Assembly (NCBI GenBank): GCA_031550125.1
Contig: JAVBOW010000008.1
Location: forward strand, 1-64,000
From: JAVBOW01 sp031550125
Lineage (GTDB): Bacteria > Bacteroidota > Bacteroidia > Bacteroidales > Rikenellaceae
Direction of reading: 5' to 3'
DNA: 64,000 bases
Each line of letters starts with the position of its first letter. The first letter of the stretch is position 1. The translations under genes and the position numbers were made by a program. The notes under the pieces are model-generated. The model worked only from the letters and a program-made list of their open reading frames with translations. It was not told the DNA's origin and made no database searches. Positions 18,867 through 27,609 of the stretch are shown one piece after another.

Positions 18867-18940
18867 TAATCCTTCCACGTGTCCGTCGATATTTCCCTGC
18901 TAAATTATCCGCGCCGCGAACACCGGAGCGGGGATTTTTA

Positions 18941-18948
18941 TACCTTTG
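18941..18948 (+). promoter_or_regulatory. Bacteroidetes -7 box upstream of the MATE gene
   Basis: TACCTTTG, an exact TAnnTTTG match, 61 bp before the MATE start codon. No clear -33 TTTG at the usual distance. Confidence 0.5.
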
Positions 18949-19009
18949 CGCGCTTACAGGCCGCTCCCGCACGGGAGTCGGATCTTAAAACGGCCCATTA
19001 AATTTCAGA

Positions 19010-20380
19010 ATGAAAGATTTCACCAAAGGCAGCGAATGGAGGCAGATCATGAATTTTGCCATGCCCATGTTGCTGGGCAACATATTCATGCAGCTTTACC
19101 AGTTCGCCGACACGGCGATAGTGGGACGGTTCATAGGCAAAGAGGCGCTGGCGGCGGTTGGCGCGTCGACGCCCGTGGTGTTCATGACCGTGGCGCTGGT
19201 GATGGGCATGGGAATAGGCGCGTCGATAGTGGTGTCGCAATATTTCGGGGCGAAGAGGTTGAATAAAGTACAGGCCACGGTGGATACCCTCACGACGTTC
19301 CTGCTCGGCGCGGGAGCCGTGGTGACGGTGCTGGGGATATTTTTCGCCCACCAGATACTCGCCCTGACATGGCTGCCGGAGGAGCTTATGCCGATGGCCA
19401 AAGAGTATCTGAGGATATATTTCGCAGGCATGATAATGTTCTTCGGCTTCAACGCGCTGGCGGCAGTACTCAGAGGCGTTGGCGATTCGGTCACGCCGCT
19501 CTATTTCCTGATCGTCTCCACTATCCTCAATATAGGCCTCGACCTTCTATTCATCCTCTCCTTCGGATGGGGTGTGGCCGGAGCGGCGTGGGCCACGGTT
19601 ATCTCGCAGGCGGCGGCGTTCATTGCGGCCACCGTCTACGTAAACATGAAAGGCAAAGGGATAAAATTCAACGTCATTCATCTGAGATTCGACCCCGAGC
19701 TATTCAAAGACTGCCTGCGCATGGGGCTGCCCTCGGGCATACAGCAGACGCTGGTGGCGGTAGGCATGGTGGCCCTGATGGGCATAGTGAACCGCTTCGG
19801 GACAGACGTGATAGCGGCCTACACATCGGTAAACCGCCTGGACGCCTTCGTCTCGATGCCGGTGATGAGCTTTGCGGCGGCGCTAACCTCTTTCGTCGGG
19901 CAGAACGCCGGGGCCGGGAAATATATTCGCATCAAACGCGGGCTGAAGGCCACGCTGATCATCTCAACGGCATTCTGCCTTACGGTAAACGCCATACTCA
20001 TACTCTTCGGGCGGAGCGTGCTTTCGGTCTTCACCACCGACGCCGCCGTAATAGACACAGGATACGAATACATGGTTATCCTCAACGCCTGCTACGTGAT
20101 CTTCAACCTGATGTTCGTCATCAACGGCATGCTCAGGGGGGCCGGGGCCACCGTATTCCCCATGCTGGTGACGCTGTTTTCGCTTTGGCTGTGCCGTATT
20201 CCGGCGGCCGTGGTGCTGTCGGGCATGTGGGGTACGACCGGGATATGGTGGGCCATACCCATAGCGTGGGCCATAGGGCTTTCGGGAGCGTCGATATACT
20301 ATTTCTCCGGACGGTGGAAAGGCAAGAGCGTAATGGCCCGCCGGCGCGCGGCCGAGGTCGACAACATTTTATCGGAATAA
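19010..20380 (+). CDS. MATE-family multidrug/cation exporter
   Basis: 456 residues with about 12 membrane helices in two homologous halves. The N-terminus (MPMLLGNIFMQLYQFADTAIVGRF) and the mid segment RMGLPSGIQQTLVAVG are typical of bacterial MATE proteins, which export organic cations or other drugs in exchange for sodium or protons. Substrate not predictable. It is followed 18 bp later by murB, which seems to have its own promoter. Confidence 0.92.
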   Translation: MKDFTKGSEWRQIMNFAMPMLLGNIFMQLYQFADTAIVGRFIGKEALAAVGASTPVVFMTVALVMGMGIGASIVVSQYFGAKRLNKVQATVDTLTTFLLGAGAVVTVLGIFFAHQILALTWLPEELMPMAKEYLRIYFAGMIMFFGFNALAAVLRGVGDSVTPLYFLIVSTILNIGLDLLFILSFGWGVAGAAWATVISQAAAFIAATVYVNMKGKGIKFNVIHLRFDPELFKDCLRMGLPSGIQQTLVAVGMVALMGIVNRFGTDVIAAYTSVNRLDAFVSMPVMSFAAALTSFVGQNAGAGKYIRIKRGLKATLIISTAFCLTVNAILILFGRSVLSVFTTDAAVIDTGYEYMVILNACYVIFNLMFVINGMLRGAGATVFPMLVTLFSLWLCRIPAAVVLSGMWGTTGIWWAIPIAWAIGLSGASIYYFSGRWKGKSVMARRRAAEVDNILSE

Positions 20381-20384
20381 TTCG

Positions 20385-20392
20385 TAGCTTTG
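20385..20392 (+). promoter_or_regulatory. -7 box immediately before murB
   Basis: TAGCTTTG, an exact TAnnTTTG match, ending only 6 bp before the murB ATG at 20399. If used, transcription would start at or within a few bases of the start codon, giving a leaderless or near-leaderless mRNA. Confidence 0.4.
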
Positions 20393-20398
20393 CATATT

Positions 20399-21412
20399 AT
20401 GCTCAAACGCCTGACAAATATATCCCTAAAAACTTTCAACAGCTTCGGAGTGGAGGCCACGGCCGCCAGGATGATCCAATACGCATCCGGGACGGATCTC
20501 CGCGAAGCCTTGGCCGAAGCCCGCGACTCGGGGCCGTGGAGCGTACTGTCAGGCGGCAACAACATTCTTTTCACCGGCTTCTACGAGGGGACGCTGCTGC
20601 GCCCGGAAGCGAAAGGCATATCGATCACCTCCGACGCCGGAGGCAAGGCCCACATACGCGTAGAGGCGGCCACCGAGTGGGACGACGTGGTGGCGTGGTG
20701 TGTCGAAAGGGGACTATGGGGGCTTGAAAACCTCTCGCTTATACCTGGTTACGCCGGAGCGGCCCCGGTACAGAATATAGGGGCTTACGGAGCCGAATTC
20801 GCCGATTGCGCCGAATCCGTGGAGTTCATGGCGGCCGACACGCTGCGGACTGAGGTGATGCCCGCCCGGGACTGCCGATTCGGTTACCGGTCGAGTATCT
20901 TCAAGGGCGAACTCAAAGGACGCGCCGTGATAACGGCGGTGAACCTCGTCCTGGGACGTACGCCCGCGCCGAATATAAAGTACGGCAACCTGCACGCGCG
21001 CTTCGCCTCGCAGGACGAAATAACGCTGGAAAACATACGGAGGGCGGTGATAGAGGTACGCCGCTCCAAGCTGCCCGACACGTCCGAGGCCGGCAACGCC
21101 GGGAGCTTCTTTAAAAACCCCGTAGTACCGATGTCGAAAATCGAAGAGCTGAAGGCCGCCTATCCCGACATGCCCTTCTACCCCGCCCCGGAAGAAGGAT
21201 ACGGTAAACTGGCCGCCGGATGGCTGATAGAGAAAGCGGGGATGAAAGGCGTGCGGCAAGGCCATGTGGGGGTACATCACAGTCAGGCACTGGTGATAGT
21301 GAACATCGGAGGGGCGTCGGGCGCTGAAATACTGGATTTCGCCGGGACGGTGCAGGAGAAGGTCCGAGGCATCTTCGGAGTAGAGATAGATATGGAAGTA
21401 AACGTATTGTAG
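20399..21412 (+). CDS. murB: UDP-N-acetylenolpyruvoylglucosamine reductase
   Basis: 337 residues. MurB reduces the enolpyruvyl group of UDP-GlcNAc-enolpyruvate with NADPH and FAD to give UDP-MurNAc in peptidoglycan synthesis. The FAD-binding segment LSGGNNILF, the YRSSIFK loop, NAGSFFKNP (catalytic Ser) and the C-terminal type I region AGWLIEKAGMKG are all visible. The ATG at 20399 was chosen over an in-frame TTG at 20390, which overlaps the promoter-like TAGCTTTG. tilS follows after 2 bp. Confidence 0.95.
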   Translation: MLKRLTNISLKTFNSFGVEATAARMIQYASGTDLREALAEARDSGPWSVLSGGNNILFTGFYEGTLLRPEAKGISITSDAGGKAHIRVEAATEWDDVVAWCVERGLWGLENLSLIPGYAGAAPVQNIGAYGAEFADCAESVEFMAADTLRTEVMPARDCRFGYRSSIFKGELKGRAVITAVNLVLGRTPAPNIKYGNLHARFASQDEITLENIRRAVIEVRRSKLPDTSEAGNAGSFFKNPVVPMSKIEELKAAYPDMPFYPAPEEGYGKLAAGWLIEKAGMKGVRQGHVGVHHSQALVIVNIGGASGAEILDFAGTVQEKVRGIFGVEIDMEVNVL

Positions 21413-21414
21413 CC

Positions 21415-22758
21415 ATGTTGAAAGACCGTTTTCAAAATTATATCAGGGAAAACTCGCTCGCAGAGCCTTCCGACCGCATATTGCTTGCCGTCAGCGGCGG
21501 CGTCGACTCGATGGTGATGCTGTCGCTGTTCGTGGAGTGCGGCTACGACATAGGCGTGGCCCACTGCAACTTCCAGTTGCGGGGACAGGAAGCCGACGAG
21601 GACGAGCAGATGATAATGCGCAAGGCCGAAGAACTCGGCGTGCCGCACTACAACATACGCTTCGACACCGCGGCCGAAATGGAGGCAACAGGCGAATCGG
21701 TGCAGATGGCCGCCCGCCGCCTGCGCTACGCGTGGTTCGACGCGCTCTGCCGCGACAACGGATACAACGTGATAGCCATAGCGCACCACGCCGACGACTC
21801 GGTGGAGACGTTCTTCATAAACCTGCTAAGGGGAACCGGCCTGAGGGGCCTGACGGGAATAAACGTAACCAACGGCAAGATAATCCGCCCGTTGCTGTTC
21901 GCCACACGAAAAGATATCTCGGACTACGCCCACGCGAATAAAGTGCCTTTCCGCGAAGATTCGTCCAACCGCTCGACCAAATACCTGCGCAACAAAGTGC
22001 GACTGGGGATAGTGCCGCGCATAAAGGAGATCAATCCGAAATTCACAGAGCTAATGTCGGCCAACGTACAGAGGCTCACCGAGGCGCAGCTGTTCATAAG
22101 TCACGGCATAGAACGCATAAGGCAGGACGTGCTGACCATAGAGGACGGGATAGAGGTGATAGATCCCTCCAGGATAGACCAGGCCTACCCCGTAAATTTC
22201 GTAATATACGAGTTGCTGAGCATGCACTACGGTTTCCGCGGCGACGTGATCGACTCGCTGTGCCGCGCCCTCCACTCCGGCCAGGGATCGGGAAAGAGGT
22301 TCTACGCGCGGGAACGGGTGGCCTACATAGACCGCGGGCGGATAATGATATCGAAGATAGCCGAGGACGACGCCTGCATCGTGGAGGTGGACCGCGCGAC
22401 GCACAAGGCCTACTGCGGCAACTCGGTGCTATTCTTCGACCATATAGACATAGACGACGTGGAGACGCCCGTGGTGCTGCCGAACGTGGCTCTGCTGGAC
22501 GCCGACAAACTCTCCTATCCGCTGACGGTGAGGCGATGGAACGACGGCGATACGTTCGTCCCCTTCGGCATGGAAGGACACAAGAAGGTGAGCGACCTGC
22601 TGATAGACGAAAAAGTGCCGCTGGCCGAAAAGCAACGGCAGTTCGTGGTGTGCAGCGGAGAGGATATAGTGTGGGTGGCGGGACGCCGGATAGACAACCG
22701 CTACCGCCTGACGGACAAAACGGAGAACGTGCTTAAAATAGTCAAAGAAATATATTGA
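21415..22758 (+). CDS. tilS: tRNA(Ile)-lysidine synthetase
   Basis: 447 residues. The PP-loop SGGVDS at 27-32 binds ATP; AIAHHADDSVETFFINLLRGTG is the second signature (20 residues or fewer shown: HHADDSVETFFINL). The C-terminal TilS domains run from about residue 330. The enzyme attaches lysine to the wobble cytidine of tRNA-Ile(CAU) so that it reads AUA, an essential step. It follows murB by 2 bp and precedes the LtaS-like gene by 5 bp. Confidence 0.95.
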   Translation: MLKDRFQNYIRENSLAEPSDRILLAVSGGVDSMVMLSLFVECGYDIGVAHCNFQLRGQEADEDEQMIMRKAEELGVPHYNIRFDTAAEMEATGESVQMAARRLRYAWFDALCRDNGYNVIAIAHHADDSVETFFINLLRGTGLRGLTGINVTNGKIIRPLLFATRKDISDYAHANKVPFREDSSNRSTKYLRNKVRLGIVPRIKEINPKFTELMSANVQRLTEAQLFISHGIERIRQDVLTIEDGIEVIDPSRIDQAYPVNFVIYELLSMHYGFRGDVIDSLCRALHSGQGSGKRFYARERVAYIDRGRIMISKIAEDDACIVEVDRATHKAYCGNSVLFFDHIDIDDVETPVVLPNVALLDADKLSYPLTVRRWNDGDTFVPFGMEGHKKVSDLLIDEKVPLAEKQRQFVVCSGEDIVWVAGRRIDNRYRLTDKTENVLKIVKEIY

Positions 22759-22763
22759 CGACT

Positions 22764-24713
22764 ATGCCGAAAAAATGGTTGCAGAGCGATCTGGCTCTTC
22801 TTGTGCGCAGGATGGCGGCGCTTTACGCCGCGCTGGCAATATGCCGGGCGGCGTTCCTGGCGTATAACGCCGATCTGGTTGGACGAATCGCCGCGGACGA
22901 GGTATGGATGCTCGTTAAGGGGTCGCTGGTGTTCGACACGGTGAGCATACTTTACATCAATGCGCTCTTCATCGTCCTTTCTCTGCTGCCCTTCCGTTTC
23001 AGGGGCGTGGGATGGTACCGCGGCGCGCTGTTCGCCTATTATATGGTGGTCAACGGGACGGCTGTTTGCGTCAACCTGGCCGACGCCGTATATTTCCACT
23101 ACGCGCAGAAACGCCTGACGGCCGAGGAGGCTTTCTATGCAGACAACGACAACTCGGGGCAACTGATAGCGAAATTCGCCGGGGAGAATTGGTACATGCT
23201 CCTGCTTGCGGCACTGATAATTTGGGCTTTATGGGCGGCATACGGACGCAGGAAAGTGCCTTCGACGCCCATTTCCGGCCCATGGGCCTATTTCGCGTTC
23301 AGCACCGCGACGCTCCTGGGTGCGTCGGCGCTGATAATAGGCGGCATACGCGGCGGGTTCACGCGGATGACAAGACCCATAACCCTGAGCAACGCCTCGG
23401 CCTACTGCACTTCGCCGACAAAGGCCAACCTAATACTGAGCAACCCGTTCTGCATGCTCAGGACACTGGGCAACAAAAAGATAACCTACACAAAATATTA
23501 CACGCAAGAAGAACTGGAGCGTATCTACACTCCTTACCACCGTCCGGCCCCCGGCGTCGAAACGGAAGTTTCGCTCGAAGGATATAACGTGATGGTATTC
23601 ATACTCGAAAGTTTCTCGGCAGAGCATTCGGCGCTGCTCAACCCCGACTTATACCCCGACGGCAAGGGATTTACCCCGTGCCTCGACTCGCTGATGCGCA
23701 ACAGTATAACCTTCACCGAATGTTACTCCAACGGACGTAAATCGATAGAGGCGCTGCCTTCGGTGCTTTCGTCCATACCTTCTTTCAAAACACCGTTCGT
23801 GCTGATGCCGCAATCGCTCGGACGCACTGAAGCGCTCCCGGAAATATTGTTCCGCCAGGGCTATTCCACGGCGTTCTTCTGCGGGTCGTCGCGAGGATCG
23901 ATGGGTTTCGGGGCCTATGCCGCATCGGCGGGCATACGCAACATCTACGGACGCGAAGATTATGAGAAACGCCACGGCGGCGGCCAGTTCGACAACTATT
24001 GGGGTATCTGGGACGAACCCTTCCTGCAATACGTGGGCGAGGAGCTGGACGCCATGCCCCAGCCTTTCATGGCGGCGGTTTTCACGCTCTCCTCACACCA
24101 TCCGTTCGTGGTGCCGGCGCAATACGCCGATTCTTTGCCGGCAGGACGCACGAAAGTACATAAGGGCGTGGCGTATACCGACATGGCCATACGGCGCTTC
24201 TTCGAGCGCTACGCCGACAGTCCGTGGATGCAGAACACGGCGTTCGTCTTTTCGGCCGACCACGTATCATCGGAAGTATTCGCAGACAAGACGCGCACCC
24301 CGACGGGCAACATGCACATAATAGGCTTTATTCACTCCAAAGCCAACATTTCGCCGGTAATGCACCGCGGGGTGGCGCAACAGATAGACCTTATGCCCAC
24401 GCTGTTGGGACTGATGAACTACGGAAAGCCATATTTCGCCTTCGGTCGCGACATTTTCCGCGAGCCGGAGCGTCCGGCCGTAGCGATAAATTACGTAAAC
24501 CAGAATTTCCAGGCCGTGACAGACTCGACTGTGGTATTCTTCGACGAGAAAAACATCAAGGCCGCCTACGCCAGGAAAGACACGCTGCAAAAGCACGACA
24601 TCTCAAAGACGCCGGATACGGGAATCGCACAGACGACAGACTACCTCAAAGCCTTCATACAACAGTATTATTCTCATGCCGAGGCGGGAAACTTCATTAC
24701 GTCAGCTGAATAA
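22764..24713 (+). CDS. LTA-synthase-family membrane sulfatase/phosphotransferase
   Basis: 649 residues. About five membrane helices occupy residues 1-200, followed by a large periplasmic alkaline-phosphatase-fold domain. Metal and nucleophile motifs are VFILESFSAEH (Glu), CYSNGRKSIEALPS (Ser nucleophile candidate where LtaS has Thr) and FSADHVSS (Asp-His). Gram-negative members transfer or hydrolyse phosphoglycerol or phosphoethanolamine on envelope glycans; the substrate here is unknown. The ATG at 22764 was chosen; an in-frame TTG at 22755 overlaps the tilS stop. The last GC-rich gene before the AT-rich island. Confidence 0.85.
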   Translation: MPKKWLQSDLALLVRRMAALYAALAICRAAFLAYNADLVGRIAADEVWMLVKGSLVFDTVSILYINALFIVLSLLPFRFRGVGWYRGALFAYYMVVNGTAVCVNLADAVYFHYAQKRLTAEEAFYADNDNSGQLIAKFAGENWYMLLLAALIIWALWAAYGRRKVPSTPISGPWAYFAFSTATLLGASALIIGGIRGGFTRMTRPITLSNASAYCTSPTKANLILSNPFCMLRTLGNKKITYTKYYTQEELERIYTPYHRPAPGVETEVSLEGYNVMVFILESFSAEHSALLNPDLYPDGKGFTPCLDSLMRNSITFTECYSNGRKSIEALPSVLSSIPSFKTPFVLMPQSLGRTEALPEILFRQGYSTAFFCGSSRGSMGFGAYAASAGIRNIYGREDYEKRHGGGQFDNYWGIWDEPFLQYVGEELDAMPQPFMAAVFTLSSHHPFVVPAQYADSLPAGRTKVHKGVAYTDMAIRRFFERYADSPWMQNTAFVFSADHVSSEVFADKTRTPTGNMHIIGFIHSKANISPVMHRGVAQQIDLMPTLLGLMNYGKPYFAFGRDIFREPERPAVAINYVNQNFQAVTDSTVVFFDEKNIKAAYARKDTLQKHDISKTPDTGIAQTTDYLKAFIQQYYSHAEAGNFITSAE

Positions 24714-24785
24714 TCCATTTCGCCCATCAAAACGGACTGCTTTGGTATGAAAATTATACTATTGATAATATTCGAAAAAGTTTTG

Positions 24786-24793
24786 TATTTTTG
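24786..24793 (+). promoter_or_regulatory. -7 box of the ATPase/nuclease island
   Basis: TATTTTTG, an exact TAnnTTTG match, 26 bp before the ATPase ATG. A TTG at 24762-24764, 21 bp upstream, could be the -33 element. The two genes appear to have their own promoter. Confidence 0.5.
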
Positions 24794-24799
24794 TAAATC
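24790..24799 (+). repeat. Left 10-bp direct repeat flanking the AT-rich island
   Basis: TTTGTAAATC, identical to 26812-26821 at the other edge of the AT-rich insert. It overlaps the end of the promoter -7 box. It could be a target-site duplication or a chance match in AT-rich sequence. Confidence 0.4.
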
Positions 24800-24819
24800 T
24801 TAGGGATATTTTTGAACAT

Positions 24820-26124
24820 ATGCTTATGCAAGCAAATAATAATGTAACTTTTGAAATAGAAGAATTGGGACCTGTCCGCAATTCCAGTTTTAGGCTGAAA
24901 CCATTTATGGTTTTTTCCGGCGAATCAGGTGTGGGAAAGAGCTATACAACATTATTAGTTCATTATTTTTATGTTCTCCTAACTAAAGAAAGACTGAGCC
25001 GTTTCTTTGATGAAATAAATATAACCTTTGACAAGTTTTTACCTAATGACGAAGATACTGAGCCAGAACTCACGATAAACGTTGCAGACTTATCTCGTTG
25101 GATCAATAAAGACATTATTGACTATTTACGAGATATGTTGGGTAATTCGGAATTAAACGGTAAAGTTGGCATTAAAATTCCCTTCCCTGACAAAAGATTA
25201 AACTTTAGCATAAAAAAAGAGATAATCCAATCAGAGAATGACCAGAACCGCACTTACCTTTCCGTATCATTAAATAACCAAAGCCCAATACAACTCCCAA
25301 TGCATAGAAATTGGGGAAATATCGTATTGGTATTTTTATTAAGGATCTATTTGAGGAAAATATCCTTAGGGACAAATATCGTCGACCAATCATTTATACT
25401 ACCTCCTTCCAGGGGTGGCTTTATGGGTATGACCACCATAAAGAAATTTGATGCAATTTCGAGGATTGGCATGTACAGAGAGTTCTTGGAGGATATGGAT
25501 AATACAGGTTATTATTCGGCATACAGGAACAAACCGTCAAAAAAAATAATTTCATTGTTGAACAATGTCAGTAAAGGTAAGATTTTCACTGCAAATGATG
25601 AGGTATTTTACGCGACAGATAATGTCAAGATCCCGATTACTGCAGCAGCTTCTTCAATTAAAGAGCTCTCCCCTCTTGCTTTACTTCTGTCCAAAAATCC
25701 CATAAACAGATACTCTGTATTGTTCGAAGAACCAGAAGCCCATCTTCACCCCGCCATGCAACTCCAGTTGACTGAATTATTAATTTGCATGGTCAATGAA
25801 GGCGCGCACCTGCAAATAACAACCCATAGTGATTATGTAATAAGACGGATTAACGACTCTATCAATTTATCCATACTCAGTCAAAAAGTCAGCCCGAATA
25901 AATTTAAAAGTACCTGCAAAAAACTCGATTACGACAAAGATTTAGTGTTGGATCCGAATCTTGTTGCCTCATATTTCATGAGCAAAGATGCAGATGGATT
26001 TGTTAAAGTCATTCAGCAGGATACTGATGGCCCAATCCCATACGATTCATTCAAACGCATTATTGACAATAACATGGTCAACAGTATGCGATTAGCTGAA
26101 ATTATCGAAAGTGAAAAATGGTGA
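24820..26124 (+). CDS. AAA/ABC-type ATPase of the OLD-like class, first gene of a putative defence pair
   Basis: 434 residues. Walker A GESGVGKS (34-41), an FILPPSR segment (192-198) often seen in AAA_21/OLD-type ATPases, a signature-like ASSIKELSPLALLL (277-290), Walker B VLFEEPEAHLHP (300-311) with the catalytic Glu, and the H-loop ITTHSDYVI (His336) are all present. It lacks a TOPRIM domain, so it is not a full OLD nuclease or GajA. The gene is AT-rich (22/60 GC in 24841-24900 versus 39/60 in 24001-24060), pointing to recent transfer. Its stop overlaps the start of the next gene by 7 bp, so they form one unit. ATPase-effector pairs of this shape are typical of phage defence. I cannot name a described system that it matches. 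Confidence 0.85.
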   Translation: MLMQANNNVTFEIEELGPVRNSSFRLKPFMVFSGESGVGKSYTTLLVHYFYVLLTKERLSRFFDEINITFDKFLPNDEDTEPELTINVADLSRWINKDIIDYLRDMLGNSELNGKVGIKIPFPDKRLNFSIKKEIIQSENDQNRTYLSVSLNNQSPIQLPMHRNWGNIVLVFLLRIYLRKISLGTNIVDQSFILPPSRGGFMGMTTIKKFDAISRIGMYREFLEDMDNTGYYSAYRNKPSKKIISLLNNVSKGKIFTANDEVFYATDNVKIPITAAASSIKELSPLALLLSKNPINRYSVLFEEPEAHLHPAMQLQLTELLICMVNEGAHLQITTHSDYVIRRINDSINLSILSQKVSPNKFKSTCKKLDYDKDLVLDPNLVASYFMSKDADGFVKVIQQDTDGPIPYDSFKRIIDNNMVNSMRLAEIIESEKW

Positions 26125-26774
26125 CTTTTGACAACTTAAAATGCCTTTTTAAAGATTCTTTCTTTACAAGCGCTGATAAATCAGTTCAAATACTTGACAA
26201 CGACAAAATGTCAAAAGTACAAAAAGTCAATATTTTTGAGCAGAATTTTATATCTATACAACCCGAAATAACAGACAAAATCGTTTCTTTATTCAACAGT
26301 AGTATTTTAAACAAAAAATCTGACGGGATTGTTCTTTTTGAGCATGCAGGAAAGAAATACATCTACATTATCGAACTTAAATCCACATTTAGCACTCAAG
26401 AAATTTTTAAAGCCCGATCACAAATTTTGTCGACATATATAAAACTAAATATCCTTCTTAACTCTATACACCCTTATAAAAGAGAAAAATATATTTATAA
26501 AGGTTTTATTGCTGCATTAAGCCCTGGCGATGACAAAAAACTGGGCATTGCGCGTCTCACAATGAGCGATAACGCACAGCTAAAGCATGAAATTTCCTTT
26601 TCCAATAAACTGATCGCAGACGGATGTGTAAATATAAACTGGGCTAATTGCACCGACTTCAACATTCTACCAATCAATACACTCTGCAGATTTGAAAACT
26701 TCCCCATTTATTTCATCGAGGTAGCGCATGGCAACAACAGCGCAGAAATAGACATCAAAAATTATTTAGATTAG
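26118..26774 (+). CDS. Putative PD-(D/E)XK-like nuclease partner of the ATPase
   Basis: 218 residues, no signal peptide or membrane segment. Asp69 in SDGIVLFE, followed by Glu86-Leu-Lys88 in YIIELKST and Gln102 in ARSQIL, fits the D-x(16)-E-x-K...Q pattern of restriction-endonuclease-fold proteins. The hydrophobic strands around ELK support this, but the call rests on a motif, not on family recognition. ATG at 26118 overlaps the ATPase stop by 7 bp, implying translational coupling. Very AT-rich (15/60 GC in 26401-26460). The likely role is an effector cutting nucleic acid when the ATPase senses infection; this is inference. Confidence 0.6.
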   Translation: MVTFDNLKCLFKDSFFTSADKSVQILDNDKMSKVQKVNIFEQNFISIQPEITDKIVSLFNSSILNKKSDGIVLFEHAGKKYIYIIELKSTFSTQEIFKARSQILSTYIKLNILLNSIHPYKREKYIYKGFIAALSPGDDKKLGIARLTMSDNAQLKHEISFSNKLIADGCVNINWANCTDFNILPINTLCRFENFPIYFIEVAHGNNSAEIDIKNYLD

Positions 26775-26811
26775 CGGTTAAAATATTTGAAGCCACTGTG
26801 ACATCCCAATC

Positions 26812-26821
26812 TTTGTAAATC
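26812..26821 (+). repeat. Right 10-bp direct repeat flanking the AT-rich island
   Basis: TTTGTAAATC, the partner of 24790-24799. It overlaps the first bases of the rsmA stop codon on the other strand, so if the island was inserted, it landed exactly behind rsmA without damaging it. Confidence 0.4.
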
Positions 26822-27605
26822 AACGATTATCCTCCACCCAGCGGGTAAGTTCGGTGAAGTCGGCCACGGAGAGGGTTTCGGCCCTGCGGGTGAAGAAGGG
26901 GTGTTCGGCGCCGTGGAAATCGCCGAAGACGGCTCTCAGGGCGTTGCGCAACATCTTGCGGCGTTGGCCGAAACCCGCTTTGACCACCTTTACGAAAAGT
27001 TTCTCGTCGCAGCCGAGCTGCGTGACGCCGTTGCGACGCAGCCTTATCACCGCACTCTTCACTTTGGGCGGCGGATTGAAGACGTTCTCGTTGACGGTGA
27101 AAAGATACTCGATGTCGTACCACGCCTGCAGCAGCACGCTCAGTATGCCGTAGTCGCGGCTGCCCTCCTTTTCCGCTATTCGTACGGCCACCTCGCGCTG
27201 CACCATACCTACCACCTGAGGCACAAGATCGCGGTTCTCCAACACCTTGAAGAATATCTGCGAGGATATGTTATACGGGAAGTTGCCCGCCACTATAACC
27301 CCCTCCGGAAACATCGCCGCCAGATCCATCCGCAGGAAATCGCCCTCGGTGAGGCGGGGGACGAAATCGGGGTAATGCTCGTGCAGGTAAGCCACGCTCT
27401 CACGGTCGACCTCCGCTCCGTAGAGCGTCATATCGCCGCCGCGCTCGCGCTCGAGCAGGAATTGCGTCAGCACGCCGGTACCGCAACCTACCTCCAGCAC
27501 CGCCGGGCGGCCGTCGTCGGTAATTACGCTGTCCGCTATGTTGCGCGCTATGTTGAGGTCAGTCAGGAAATGCTGGCCGAGGTGTTTCTTCGCTCTTACT
27601 TCCAT
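26820..27605 (-). CDS. rsmA: 16S rRNA (adenine1518/1519-N6)-dimethyltransferase
   Basis: 261 residues. The start KKHLGQHFL, the SAM-binding motif LEVGCGTGVLTQFLL and the catalytic NFPYNIS motif identify RsmA/KsgA, which dimethylates two adenines in helix 45 of 16S rRNA late in 30S assembly. The ATG at 27605 was chosen; another ATG at 27623 would overlap the preceding SGNH gene by 14 bp. Last gene of the recQ-SGNH-rsmA run. Confidence 0.95.
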   Translation of the reverse strand: MEVRAKKHLGQHFLTDLNIARNIADSVITDDGRPAVLEVGCGTGVLTQFLLERERGGDMTLYGAEVDRESVAYLHEHYPDFVPRLTEGDFLRMDLAAMFPEGVIVAGNFPYNISSQIFFKVLENRDLVPQVVGMVQREVAVRIAEKEGSRDYGILSVLLQAWYDIEYLFTVNENVFNPPPKVKSAVIRLRRNGVTQLGCDEKLFVKVVKAGFGQRRKMLRNALRAVFGDFHGAEHPFFTRRAETLSVADFTELTRWVEDNR

Positions 27606-27609
27606 AGTT

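Noticed and set aside
24820..26774. Assignment of the island to Gabija, PARIS or Septu
   Set aside because: No TOPRIM domain in the ATPase, no UvrD-like partner, no AriB-like TOPRIM protein and no HNH motif in the second gene.
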